DNA of 64,000 nucleotides from Mesobacillus subterraneus. Its GTDB lineage: Bacteria; Bacillota; Bacilli; Bacillales; Cytobacillaceae. The position numbers and the translations under genes are program-made. The stretch lies in NCBI RefSeq assembly GCF_023715485.1, contig NZ_JAMBOF010000006.1:186001-250000 (forward strand), written 5' to 3'. The notes under the pieces are model-generated. The model was not told where the DNA came from. It was given only the letters and a program-made list of their open reading frames with translations, and made no database searches. Shown here one piece after another: positions 44,297-51,518 of the stretch (positions are counted from its first letter, which is position 1; each line of letters starts with the position of its first letter).

Positions 44297-44902
44297 ATGA
44301 AGGAACACCAATTTGATAAAATGATGAACGTAAAAACCACGGGTGATCAAAAAGGTTTCCTGCGGTCGCTTCATTACCATCGGTATGAGCCTACTCCATA
44401 CGCTGCATTGGAGCTATTCGTTAAGGAGTATACCTTCAACTCAAATGACACGGTCGTTGACTTTGGCTGCGGAAAAGGCCGGTTGAATTTCTACTTAAAT
44501 TCCCTATTCAACACGTTTGTTGTCGGGATAGAAATGAATGAAGTCTTTTATCATGAAGCACTTGAAAACAGAAAAAGCTATTTGAAAAACTTTAAAAACC
44601 TGTCAGATAAAATTAATTTCCAACGCTGCCTGGCAGAAGAATATTCAATTGCACCAAATGAAAATCGTTTTTATTTTTTCAATCCCTTTACTGTTCAAAT
44701 TTTCATGAATGTAGTGAAAAACATTATGCTTTCAGTCGAAAAATACGGAAGAGAAGTCGACCTTATTTTATATTATCCATCTGAGGATTATATTTACTTT
44801 CTAGAGAATCAGACACCCTTTGAATTGGCACTTGAAGTTAACCTGCCTGACAATAATATCAATGAGAGATTTTTAGTGTACAGGATGTCTTATTATGATT
44901 AG
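44297..44902 (+). CDS. Class I SAM-dependent methyltransferase
   Basis: 201 residues. The SAM-binding motif I is TVVDFGCGKGRLNFYL at about residues 53-68, then the acid VVGIEMNEVFYHEAL, and FYFFNPFTVQIFMNVV in place of motif IV. It resembles small uncharacterised methyltransferases of Bacillus; the substrate is unknown. GGAGA lies 9 bases before the ATG. A hairpin terminator follows. Confidence 0.75.
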   Translation: MKEHQFDKMMNVKTTGDQKGFLRSLHYHRYEPTPYAALELFVKEYTFNSNDTVVDFGCGKGRLNFYLNSLFNTFVVGIEMNEVFYHEALENRKSYLKNFKNLSDKINFQRCLAEEYSIAPNENRFYFFNPFTVQIFMNVVKNIMLSVEKYGREVDLILYYPSEDYIYFLENQTPFELALEVNLPDNNINERFLVYRMSYYD

Positions 44903-44959
44903 AAGGTCAAATGCCTCAAGTGCTATGGCGCAAGAAACTCACTCATCGCTTAAAGAATT

Positions 44960-44988
44960 AAAGCCCCAGCATTAATGCCGGGGCTTTG
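44960..44988. terminator. Bidirectional terminator
   Basis: AAAGCCCCAGC, loop ATTAAT, GCCGGGGCTTT, between the convergent methyltransferase and aldo/keto reductase genes. Confidence 0.85.
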
Positions 44989-44992
44989 TATA

Positions 44993-45913
44993 TTATAGAT
45001 TTACATTTTGTGGATGATTGTGATCTGCCAATTCGGCTGCTCTGGCATTCAGTTCAACCTGCTCTGGTGTTTTGCATCCTGGAATGACCGCTGTGACTGC
45101 CTGATGCTTCAAGACCCAGGCCAATGCCCAGGTAGCCATCTCGACATCTTGAGGAACTTCGTGTTTCCTTATTTCTTCAACCTGCTTCAACAAATGCGCT
45201 GTTTCTTTACTGTCATGCTTCGAACGGACATCGTCACTGCTGAAGATAGATCCCGGCTTGTATTTACCGCTTAAATAGCCACTGGCAAGTGGAACCCGTG
45301 CAAGCACACCAAGATTTTGTTTTTGGCTGGAAGGGAAGATGTTCTCTTCCGGCTTTCGGTCAAGCCGATTGTAGACAACCTGAATCGCACCAACATTCAC
45401 TTTTGAGGCTTGGTCGGTCTGGTAGCTTTCCTCATTTGAACGAAGTGATATTCCCAGGTGGCGGATCTTTCCGGCCTGTATCTGTTTGTCGAGCATTGTC
45501 CATAGTTCGTCATTGCTGAATTCTTCATCGGTACAAGAGTGTGCCTGGTATAAATCAATGTAATCTGTTTTCAGTGATTTAAGTGAAGCGTCGAGCTGGT
45601 CTAACACATCACTTGCATTCCAATGGCGTGTCCGGTCAAAATTCCCATGGAAATGGTGGCCGAATTTTGTTGCAACAATCCAGTCATCACGGTTGCTTCG
45701 ATTTAGGTAATCTCCAATGAGGCTTTCAGATAAATGGTCCCCGTAGCATTCTGCAGTATCAATAAAATTGATACCTGTTTCTCTCGCTTTGTTTAATATT
45801 GCATCGACTTCATATTGAGTAAAATCCTTGCCCCATTCACCACCATATTGCCAGGTTCCTATCCCAACTACAGATATATCTAAACCCGTTTTGCCTAATT
45901 GTCTGTACTTCAT
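44993..45913 (-). CDS. Aldo/keto reductase
   Basis: 306 residues from the ATG at 45913, 7 bases after GAGGTGA; an upstream ATG at 45952 has no site. Single TIM-barrel AKR domain with the catalytic set Asp (NFIDTAECYGDHLSE), Tyr in that motif, Lys (IVATKFGHHFHG) and His (DLYQAHSCT). The NADPH-binding end shows TAVIPGCKTPEQVELNA. It reduces aldehydes or ketones; the substrate is not readable. Close to the YqkF/IolS type of Bacillus. Confidence 0.88.
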   Translation of the reverse strand: MKYRQLGKTGLDISVVGIGTWQYGGEWGKDFTQYEVDAILNKARETGINFIDTAECYGDHLSESLIGDYLNRSNRDDWIVATKFGHHFHGNFDRTRHWNASDVLDQLDASLKSLKTDYIDLYQAHSCTDEEFSNDELWTMLDKQIQAGKIRHLGISLRSNEESYQTDQASKVNVGAIQVVYNRLDRKPEENIFPSSQKQNLGVLARVPLASGYLSGKYKPGSIFSSDDVRSKHDSKETAHLLKQVEEIRKHEVPQDVEMATWALAWVLKHQAVTAVIPGCKTPEQVELNARAAELADHNHPQNVNL

Positions 45914-46157
45914 GTCATCACCTCGAAAATGTAGTTTGGACAAGCTTAACATGGAATGATTATTTTTTGAAACCTGAAGCAGCCGTGTTATTTATGAACC
46001 AAATAATCTCTAACACAGAATATAGATAGTAGAAATCTCATCGAAAAGATTATTCCTTTTTTAAAGTCTAAGAGCTTTTTTATTTTTCCTGGTTTGAAGG
46101 AGATTTTGCCTATTAAAAAGAATTTTAAAAGCTAAGGCAGTAAAAGGAGGATATGTC

Positions 46158-46640
46158 ATGGAAGATCAAATCTTGAAAGCAATACAGGATGAATACCCGG
46201 AAGATTTCGCCTGGTGTTATGGATGTGGGCGTATGAATGAACACGGCCACCATTTTCGGACAGGATGGGACGGAGACAGAACAGTGACGATATACAATCC
46301 AAAGCCAGAGCATATGGCACTCCCTGGTTTTGTGTACGGAGGTCTCATAGCATCGCTAGTGGACTGTCACGGGACAGGGTCTGCAGCCCTTTTCCTGCAT
46401 CGGAAAAATGGCAATGAACCTGGTGATGGAGAAGAACCGCCAAGATTTGTAACGGCTTCACTTCATGTTGATTTCTTAAAACCCACTCCTCAGGGAGCGG
46501 CTCTGAAAGCTGTAGGGAAAGTGGTTGAAATTCATCCAAAAAAATACAAGGTGGAAACAGAAGTATATGCGGGTGAAACCGTATGTGCAAGAGGGGAAGT
46601 AGTCGCTGTCGTAATGCCAAGCACTTTTACAGCCAATTAG
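46158..46640 (+). CDS. Hotdog-fold thioesterase family protein
   Basis: 160 residues. A short N-terminal part with WCYGCGRMNEHGHHF, a Cys/His-containing motif of the cytosolic long-chain acyl-CoA thioester hydrolase/THEM4-like group, precedes the hotdog core with HMALPGFVYGGLIASLVDCHGTGSA and FVTASLHVDFLKPTP. It probably hydrolyses acyl-CoA. AAGGAGG lies 8 bases before the ATG. Single gene with a strong hairpin downstream. Confidence 0.82.
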   Translation: MEDQILKAIQDEYPEDFAWCYGCGRMNEHGHHFRTGWDGDRTVTIYNPKPEHMALPGFVYGGLIASLVDCHGTGSAALFLHRKNGNEPGDGEEPPRFVTASLHVDFLKPTPQGAALKAVGKVVEIHPKKYKVETEVYAGETVCARGEVVAVVMPSTFTAN

Positions 46641-46676
46641 AACTCAAGCTTTCATTACATATCAAAAGCCCAAACA

Positions 46677-46715
46677 CTGGACAAGGCCCTGAAATTTTTC
46701 AGGGCCTTGTCCAGT
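46677..46715. terminator. Bidirectional terminator
   Basis: CTGGACAAGGCCCTGAAA and its complement around a short T-rich loop form an 18-bp perfect stem between convergent genes. Confidence 0.85.
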
Positions 46716-46746
46716 TAAATTATTAGATTCTGGAAATCAAACTAAG

Positions 46747-47256
46747 TTATTTAACAGGTTCAAGCAAAGACGTTGGCAAATATCCTTCATCACCAGAATC
46801 CTTCATTTTCACTTTCGTTCTCCTGATGTCTCTCTCTATGATTTCAGCTTCACTGTCCTGGCTTATTTCCGATACCTGCTTTTCCTTAACAAACTGGTCC
46901 ACACCTTCAATGTCATTGACCTCGATCAACTGATATAATTCATCGTATACTTCAGGGGTAAGAGCAAGATAGGCATCTTTTTGGACAGTTGCTGTATCTC
47001 CTTTTTGAAGGGTATTGTCTTTGATTTTCTGTTCACTTTCTTTGTAAGTATCTTTCATGTTCTGGATAATGCCCGGAGTTTCAGCCTTAACCTTATCTGC
47101 AACTTCTTTGGACTTTTCTTCTGTAGCGTTTGCGGCATTTTTTGTTTCTTCTTCGATTTTCTTTGCGCCTTGTTCGGCTTCTTCACTGCTGCAGCCGCTG
47201 CCTATAAAAACGGCCAAACCAAGCGGTATTATCACACTTTTTAATGAAAAGGCCAT
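46747..47256 (-). CDS. Putative lipoprotein, Lys/Glu-rich
   Basis: 169 residues. The hydrophobic signal ends in FIGSGC with Cys22 as the probable lipidation site; Gly at -3 instead of Leu makes the lipobox imperfect. A helical, charged, repetitive region (GAKKIEEETKNAANATEEKSKEV) is followed by a C-terminal domain with QKGDTATVQKDAYLAL and KVKMKDSGDEGYLPTSLL, which reads like a small SH3-type strand set. I do not recognise a family. GGGAGG lies 8 to 9 bases before the ATG. Confidence 0.65.
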   Translation of the reverse strand: MAFSLKSVIIPLGLAVFIGSGCSSEEAEQGAKKIEEETKNAANATEEKSKEVADKVKAETPGIIQNMKDTYKESEQKIKDNTLQKGDTATVQKDAYLALTPEVYDELYQLIEVNDIEGVDQFVKEKQVSEISQDSEAEIIERDIRRTKVKMKDSGDEGYLPTSLLEPVK

Positions 47257-47451
47257 TGGTTATATCCTCCCTTAATTTGTGATGCCTATAAGGTAGGATA
47301 CCACTGGAGCATTGATGTAAAACATGCAATACAATATGAATATACTGGCATCTCGGGTAGGAGTAAAAGGTTTTTTCACAACAAATCATCGACAATAATT
47401 TGGAAATGAACAATAATTATATTTAAACAAATTAAAGGAAGGGGGATTAGC

Positions 47452-48219
47452 TTGATAGGAAAAAAGGTTGCTATTGTCACAGGTGCCAGCCGGCTGCAAG
47501 GAATTGGTGCTGCGATTTGCCATGAGCTGGCGGATACAGGTTATGATCTTTTCTTTACATATTGGACCAACTATGACCAGGAAATGCCCTGGAGTATTGT
47601 AAATGACGAACCACAGAAGCTTCAGGCCGAGCTTTTAGAAAAGGGTATAAAAGTTTCATGCATGGAGTTGGACTTAACTGAAAATGCAGCAGCAGCAACA
47701 TTGTTTGATACTGCGGAAGCGGAAATCGGTTTTGCTGATGTTTTAGTGAACAATGCTGCTTATTCTACAAGCAACGACTTTTCGAATTTGACTCCAGCTG
47801 AGCTGGACCGGCATTACATGGTAAATATCCGCGCCACTACTCTCATGAGTATTGAATTTGCCAGAAGGTTTAATAAAAATGATGGAGGAAGGATAATCAA
47901 TATGACCTCGGGCCAATTCAAAGGACCCATGCCAGGAGAGTTAGCATATGCAGCCACCAAAGGAGCAATCGACGCATTGACGATCACGCTGGCAGCTGAA
48001 CTTGCAGCTAAAGGGATTACCGTTAACGCGATAAATCCTGGACCAACTGATACCGGCTGGATGGATGAAGCAATTAAAAACGATTTGCTGCCGCGGTTCC
48101 CGTTTGGGCGTGTAGGGCAGCCAAAAGACGCTGCAAAGCTTGCGAGGTTTTTAGCTAGTGGAGATGCTGAGTGGATAACAGGGCAAATCCTCCATTCAGA
48201 AGGCGGATTCATACGATGA
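47452..48219 (+). CDS. Short-chain dehydrogenase/reductase
   Basis: 255 residues from a TTG, 6 to 7 bases after AAGGGGG. Rossmann fold with the TGASRLQGIGAAI cofactor motif (an insertion variant of TGxxxGxG), VNNAAYS, a Ser in the NMTSGQFKG segment and YAATKGA as the catalytic Tyr-x-x-x-Lys. The closing INPGPTDTGWM and SGDAEWITGQILHSEGGF fit the 3-oxoacyl-ACP-reductase-like SDR class. Substrate unknown. The nucleotidyltransferase gene follows after 14 bases. Confidence 0.85.
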   Translation: MIGKKVAIVTGASRLQGIGAAICHELADTGYDLFFTYWTNYDQEMPWSIVNDEPQKLQAELLEKGIKVSCMELDLTENAAAATLFDTAEAEIGFADVLVNNAAYSTSNDFSNLTPAELDRHYMVNIRATTLMSIEFARRFNKNDGGRIINMTSGQFKGPMPGELAYAATKGAIDALTITLAAELAAKGITVNAINPGPTDTGWMDEAIKNDLLPRFPFGRVGQPKDAAKLARFLASGDAEWITGQILHSEGGFIR

Positions 48220-48233
48220 AAGGGGGAGAATAC

Positions 48234-48947
48234 ATGAATTTAAAAGATAAGCTTAATCCTTTAGGGGCAGCGAAGCTTTTTATAGAAGACCGGTTTCCCG
48301 CATGTGACGCCGCATTGCTAGCCGGCAGTGTAACAAGAGGAGAAGCTACCTCCACTTCAGATTTAGATATTGTTGTATTTGATCACCTTGTCCCCTCGGC
48401 ATACAGGGAATCATTGACTGCATACGGATGGCCTATAGAGGTTTTTGTACATAATTTACAATCCTATAAATATTTTTTCGATAGTGATGTAAAACGAGCT
48501 AGGCCCAGTTTGCCAAGAATGGTTGCAGAAGGAATACCAGTCAAAAAAAACACTCTTCTTCCCACTATCCAGGCAGAAGCTGCAAGAACCATAGAGTATG
48601 GACCGGTAGAGTGGACCACAAAAGAAGTAGATATGAAACGGTACTTTATAACAGACATACTTGATGATTTCATCGGCTCAGAAAATAGGGCTGAAGAGCT
48701 TTTCATCGCAAACGCTTTAGCTGAGAGTTTGCATGAATTTGTGTTAAGGACTAACAAGAGATGGATTGGGAAATCCAAATGGATGATCCGGGAATTAAAC
48801 AATTTTGATCCGTTCTTTACAAACCGTTTCGTCGATGCATTTGACAACTATTATCGAACTGGCGAGAAGAGCCTGATCATAGATCTGGCAGATTCGGTGT
48901 TGGAACCATTCGGCGGAAAGTTTTTCGAAGGTTTTTCTATAAAATAA
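48234..48947 (+). CDS. Nucleotidyltransferase domain protein
   Basis: 237 residues from the ATG at 48234, 7 bases after AAAGGGGGA. The polymerase-beta-type motif is LLAGSVTRGEATSTSDLDIVVFD (GS then DxD), followed by IEVFVHN carrying a third acidic residue. The C-terminal half is helical. The layout resembles aminoglycoside or lincosamide nucleotidyltransferases, but the substrate cannot be assigned from sequence and many such genes are not resistance genes. Likely an operon with the SDR gene. Confidence 0.75.
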   Translation: MNLKDKLNPLGAAKLFIEDRFPACDAALLAGSVTRGEATSTSDLDIVVFDHLVPSAYRESLTAYGWPIEVFVHNLQSYKYFFDSDVKRARPSLPRMVAEGIPVKKNTLLPTIQAEAARTIEYGPVEWTTKEVDMKRYFITDILDDFIGSENRAEELFIANALAESLHEFVLRTNKRWIGKSKWMIRELNNFDPFFTNRFVDAFDNYYRTGEKSLIIDLADSVLEPFGGKFFEGFSIK

Positions 48948-48949
48948 AC

Positions 48950-48975
48950 AAAAGCAGCCAATTAAGCTGCTTTTT
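48950..48975. terminator. Bidirectional terminator
   Basis: AAAAGCAGC, loop CAATTAA, GCTGCTTTTT, between convergent genes. Confidence 0.85.
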
Positions 48976-48976
48976 C

Positions 48977-49438
48977 CTATGCTCTAAAAGAAAAAATAAG
49001 CAATATAGCGGAAATACCCTGGATACAGATACTTAGCAGCGCAAAGAAAATGATGATTTGCTGTTCCGTCAATGCGGTTGCCGGCAATCCGCAAATAGCA
49101 GGATTCATGATAACAGCACCAGCCATCGTCCCCATAATTCCACCTATGCCGCCATTATAAATGCCGGCAATCAGTGATTGGGCATTCAGCATCGAACCAA
49201 ACAGCCAGCCAATACAAATGCCGAGCAATAAATTAATCATACCAAGAATTTCGAAATGATCAGGAAAAAGTAAAAAAAGGTTAAGCGCAGCTATCAGACC
49301 AAGCGTGCTGCTTGCAGAAAAGGTTGCTGTAAATCCGAATCTGTCATTATACAAAACTCGGGATTTATTAAGGACATAGTAAAGCCAGACACCGAATGTG
49401 AGATTAATAAAAGTTGTTGAGATTAATATTATGTGCAT
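48977..49438 (-). CDS. Small multi-helix membrane protein, paralogue B of a tandem pair
   Basis: 153 residues from the ATG at 49438, 6 bases after GGAGG. Four to five helices. The core GSMLNAQSLIAGIYNGGIGGIMGTMAGAVI lines up with GNLFDYQTLLTGYINGLMMGIMAPMVGAAA of the neighbouring gene, so the two are paralogues. The Gly-rich helix with repeated small residues suggests tight helix packing. No named family recognised. It is the second gene of an operon divergent from the mnx genes; the association with Mn(II) oxidation is positional only. Confidence 0.65.
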   Translation of the reverse strand: MHIILISTTFINLTFGVWLYYVLNKSRVLYNDRFGFTATFSASSTLGLIAALNLFLLFPDHFEILGMINLLLGICIGWLFGSMLNAQSLIAGIYNGGIGGIMGTMAGAVIMNPAICGLPATALTEQQIIIFFALLSICIQGISAILLIFSFRA

Positions 49439-49462
49439 TAGAGACCTCCGATGCAAACTCCA

Positions 49463-49879
49463 TTAACTTTTGTAGGCAGAGGATGCCAGTATGAAGAAGC
49501 AGCTGATAATGAAAACCTCAATCATGATCAAAAATAAAATCCCTTCTGACGCGGCGGCGCCTACCATCGGTGCCATGATTCCCATCATCAGGCCGTTAAT
49601 ATATCCGGTCAGCAAAGTTTGATAGTCGAATAGGTTTCCGAATAAAATTCCCGTTATACTGCCAATAACTACTGCAAACAGGGTGGTCTCCAAAAAATAC
49701 AAAGGATATAGATTAATAGAGATAATCCCTGTCCCCAGTGCCATTCCCCCAGCCGCAACCATGGCAATATTCATTCCTAAATGGAACCCAATTTGCTTCC
49801 TGCGATTGTAAATGTAGATATACAAAATATACGCTGAAAAAAAATTCAAGGGATAAAACAGAATAATCCATTCTGGCAA
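49463..49879 (-). CDS. Small multi-helix membrane protein, paralogue A of a tandem pair
   Basis: 138 residues from a TTG at 49879, 7 bases after GAGGTG. Four helices with two small-residue-rich segments (MVAAGGMALGTGIISINLYP and FAVVIGSITGILFGNLFDYQ). It is the first gene of the divergent operon and lies about 130 bases from the mnx start. Paralogous to the next gene. Family and function not recognised; its place beside mnx suggests a spore-membrane or metal-related role, which is inference. Confidence 0.65.
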   Translation of the reverse strand: MPEWIILFYPLNFFSAYILYIYIYNRRKQIGFHLGMNIAMVAAGGMALGTGIISINLYPLYFLETTLFAVVIGSITGILFGNLFDYQTLLTGYINGLMMGIMAPMVGAAASEGILFLIMIEVFIISCFFILASSAYKS

Positions 49880-49972
49880 AACACATCACCTCTTCTCTTT
49901 AATGTATTCGTATATGAATTTTATGGTGTTTGAATTTTTTACCAATTCATATGTCAATTAGGGAAATCTGCT

Positions 49973-49981
49973 CATAGGATA
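49973..49981 (+). promoter_or_regulatory. Candidate sigma-K -10 element of the mnx operon
   Basis: CATAGGATA fits the sigma-K -10 consensus CATAnnnTA and lies 33 bases before the chosen start. The -35 position (AC-type in sigma-K promoters) is poorly matched. The mnx operon of Bacillus sp. SG-1 is known to be expressed in the mother cell during sporulation, which agrees. Confidence 0.4.
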
Positions 49982-50013
49982 ATGAGATACTTTGCTCGAG
50001 AGGAGTGACAATT

Positions 50014-50778
50014 TTGAAAACGGGGATGCGCCATTCGGATTATATTAAAGTTCTTTTAGATAAAAGAAAGGACGAAATCAGGCAAATCGACCCTATTCAT
50101 GAAGTAGGCGATCGAATCACCTCGCCCCCTGGTGCAACACCTCTGGAAGAAAGCAGATTCATGATCGAATATATGGAGCAGAAGAATCTGCATACTGTTG
50201 TAACCGCGAAGCCAGACATGAAAAAACCATTATTGTTAAAAAAATTCTTTAAAATGCGGAGAAATCAAGAAGTCATCGTTTATATACTCTCTAAAGGTGA
50301 TACATCTGAAATTACCGGAAAGGTAAGTGCAATCGGTAGGGATTTTGTCATGCTGACAAGTTTAAAGGACCGTATCTGGATTCCATATAATACAATCCAG
50401 TCCGCAAATGTCCCGGCTGGTGTACCAACTTTTGACAGTGCACATCAGAACTTTATTTATGATAACGACCTGAAAAGGAAGCTGACGACAAATTTTGGTG
50501 AAACTGTGGCAAAAAGAGATGTACTCGTTCAACAGTTTTTTGAAGAAACCCTCATGACCAATTTGGGCAGATGGCGAGGGGTATGGGTCAAGGTCATCAC
50601 TATAGAAAATACCTATTGGGGAAAAATCATCTCTGCAACGGATAAAAGTGTAATGATCAAACCTCTTACGGATCCAATTGAAATTGAGCTAAATCAAATA
50701 ACACATATATACTCTATGCGGCTGTTAATGCGGTTGTACATGATGGGGAAAAACATGATCAAAAGTTTTGCAGGTTGA
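50014..50778 (+). CDS. MnxD-position protein with two small-barrel domains
   Basis: 254 residues from a TTG at 50014, 8 bases after AGGAG. After a 75-residue N-terminal part, a small beta domain (EVIVYILSKGDTSEITGK, VSAIGRDFVMLTSLKD, RIWIPYNTI) is followed by LTTNFGETVAKRDVLVQQFF and a second similar domain (VWVKVITIENTYWGKIISA to ITHIYSM). It is first in the operon, directly before mnxE, where mnxD stands in Bacillus sp. SG-1; I did not confirm identity. The NFGETVA segment recurs in the gene at 55192. Cytoplasmic, no signal; likely a spore-surface assembly partner. Confidence 0.65.
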   Translation: MKTGMRHSDYIKVLLDKRKDEIRQIDPIHEVGDRITSPPGATPLEESRFMIEYMEQKNLHTVVTAKPDMKKPLLLKKFFKMRRNQEVIVYILSKGDTSEITGKVSAIGRDFVMLTSLKDRIWIPYNTIQSANVPAGVPTFDSAHQNFIYDNDLKRKLTTNFGETVAKRDVLVQQFFEETLMTNLGRWRGVWVKVITIENTYWGKIISATDKSVMIKPLTDPIEIELNQITHIYSMRLLMRLYMMGKNMIKSFAG

Positions 50779-50842
50779 GATTGTTGCTGTTTTAGTCCAA
50801 TTCTCTAAATCAAGATTTATTCTACAAAAGAAAGGGTGAATT

Positions 50843-51178
50843 ATGTTGCATGATGAATTATTAAAGTCGTTAGCACCTTCACCAGATCCATCACAGGTTC
50901 AGGATGAATTACTTGAACTCTTCCAGAACATGATGGGGAAACAGGTACTGATCATTACAGAATCCTCACAGCTAAATTTGCTCGGGCAAACCTTCAGACC
51001 CATTTTTTGCGGCAAAATTGCGGAAGTGGAACCAGGTCATATTACACTTACTCCAGTTACAATCAAGCTATTAAACGCACCATTCTACCAATTCCCAACA
51101 CCAATATCGATCCCTTTTGAAAAAATTGCCCATTTCACAACTGATGTTGATTGCACTATGAGATTTCCGCTCGTTTAA
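50843..51178 (+). CDS. mnxE: MnxE, subunit of the Mn(II) oxidase complex
   Basis: 111 residues from an ATG, 5 bases after AAAGGGTG. Size and position directly before mnxF and mnxG match MnxE of Bacillus sp. SG-1 and PL-12, where small MnxE and MnxF subunits copurify with MnxG and bind copper. Visible sequence: a helical N-terminus (VQDELLELFQNMMGKQVLI), then strands PIFCGKIAEVEPGHITLTP and ISIPFEKIAHFTTDVDC, a small-barrel pattern shared with the neighbours. It contains Cys and His residues that could bind metal. Confidence 0.8.
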   Translation: MLHDELLKSLAPSPDPSQVQDELLELFQNMMGKQVLIITESSQLNLLGQTFRPIFCGKIAEVEPGHITLTPVTIKLLNAPFYQFPTPISIPFEKIAHFTTDVDCTMRFPLV

Positions 51179-51202
51179 AAAAGCATATAAGGAGGCTTTC
51201 GT

Positions 51203-51496
51203 ATGGCACTAGATTTTTCACAAGTGACAGACGTTAATGAAATTCATGATCAGGCGATCATTCAACATTTCAAAAATGGAATTAACCATAAAGCTCTCGT
51301 TCTGTCGCCATCCTATCCTTATATTTTTATAGGGATAATTAAGAAGGTGCTTGGCGATACGGTAGAAATTGACGTTGAAACCACACACTTTGCCCAACTG
51401 GAAAACAGGAAGTGGTATATCCATATCCACAATATTGAAGTTTTTTATATCGAACGTCCAGGTGCGCCCAAAATACCAAAATTAGACGACTTGTAA
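51203..51496 (+). CDS. mnxF: MnxF, subunit of the Mn(II) oxidase complex
   Basis: 97 residues from an ATG, 7 to 8 bases after AAGGAGG. Lies between mnxE and mnxG with gaps of 24 and 22 bases, as in known mnx operons. A short helix (DVNEIHDQAIIQHFKNGIN) precedes strands with YIFIGIIKKVLGDTVEIDVET, RKWYIHIHNIEVFYI and a Pro-rich end. Several histidines are present (HDQ, QHF, NHK, THF, HIH), suiting a metal-binding accessory subunit. Assignment rests on position, size and neighbours. Confidence 0.8.
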   Translation: MALDFSQVTDVNEIHDQAIIQHFKNGINHKALVLSPSYPYIFIGIIKKVLGDTVEIDVETTHFAQLENRKWYIHIHNIEVFYIERPGAPKIPKLDDL

Positions 51497-51518
51497 AAAA
51501 GTTGAAGGGGGGAACTTA

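Noticed and set aside
48234-48947. Calling the nucleotidyltransferase an antibiotic-resistance gene
   Set aside because: Only the general GS-x-DxD motif is visible; no substrate-specific features and no mobile context.
49940-49981. A sigma-E reading of the mnx promoter using TCATATG as -35
   Set aside because: Spacing to CATAGGATA is too long for sigma-E; the sigma-K -10 pattern fits better.
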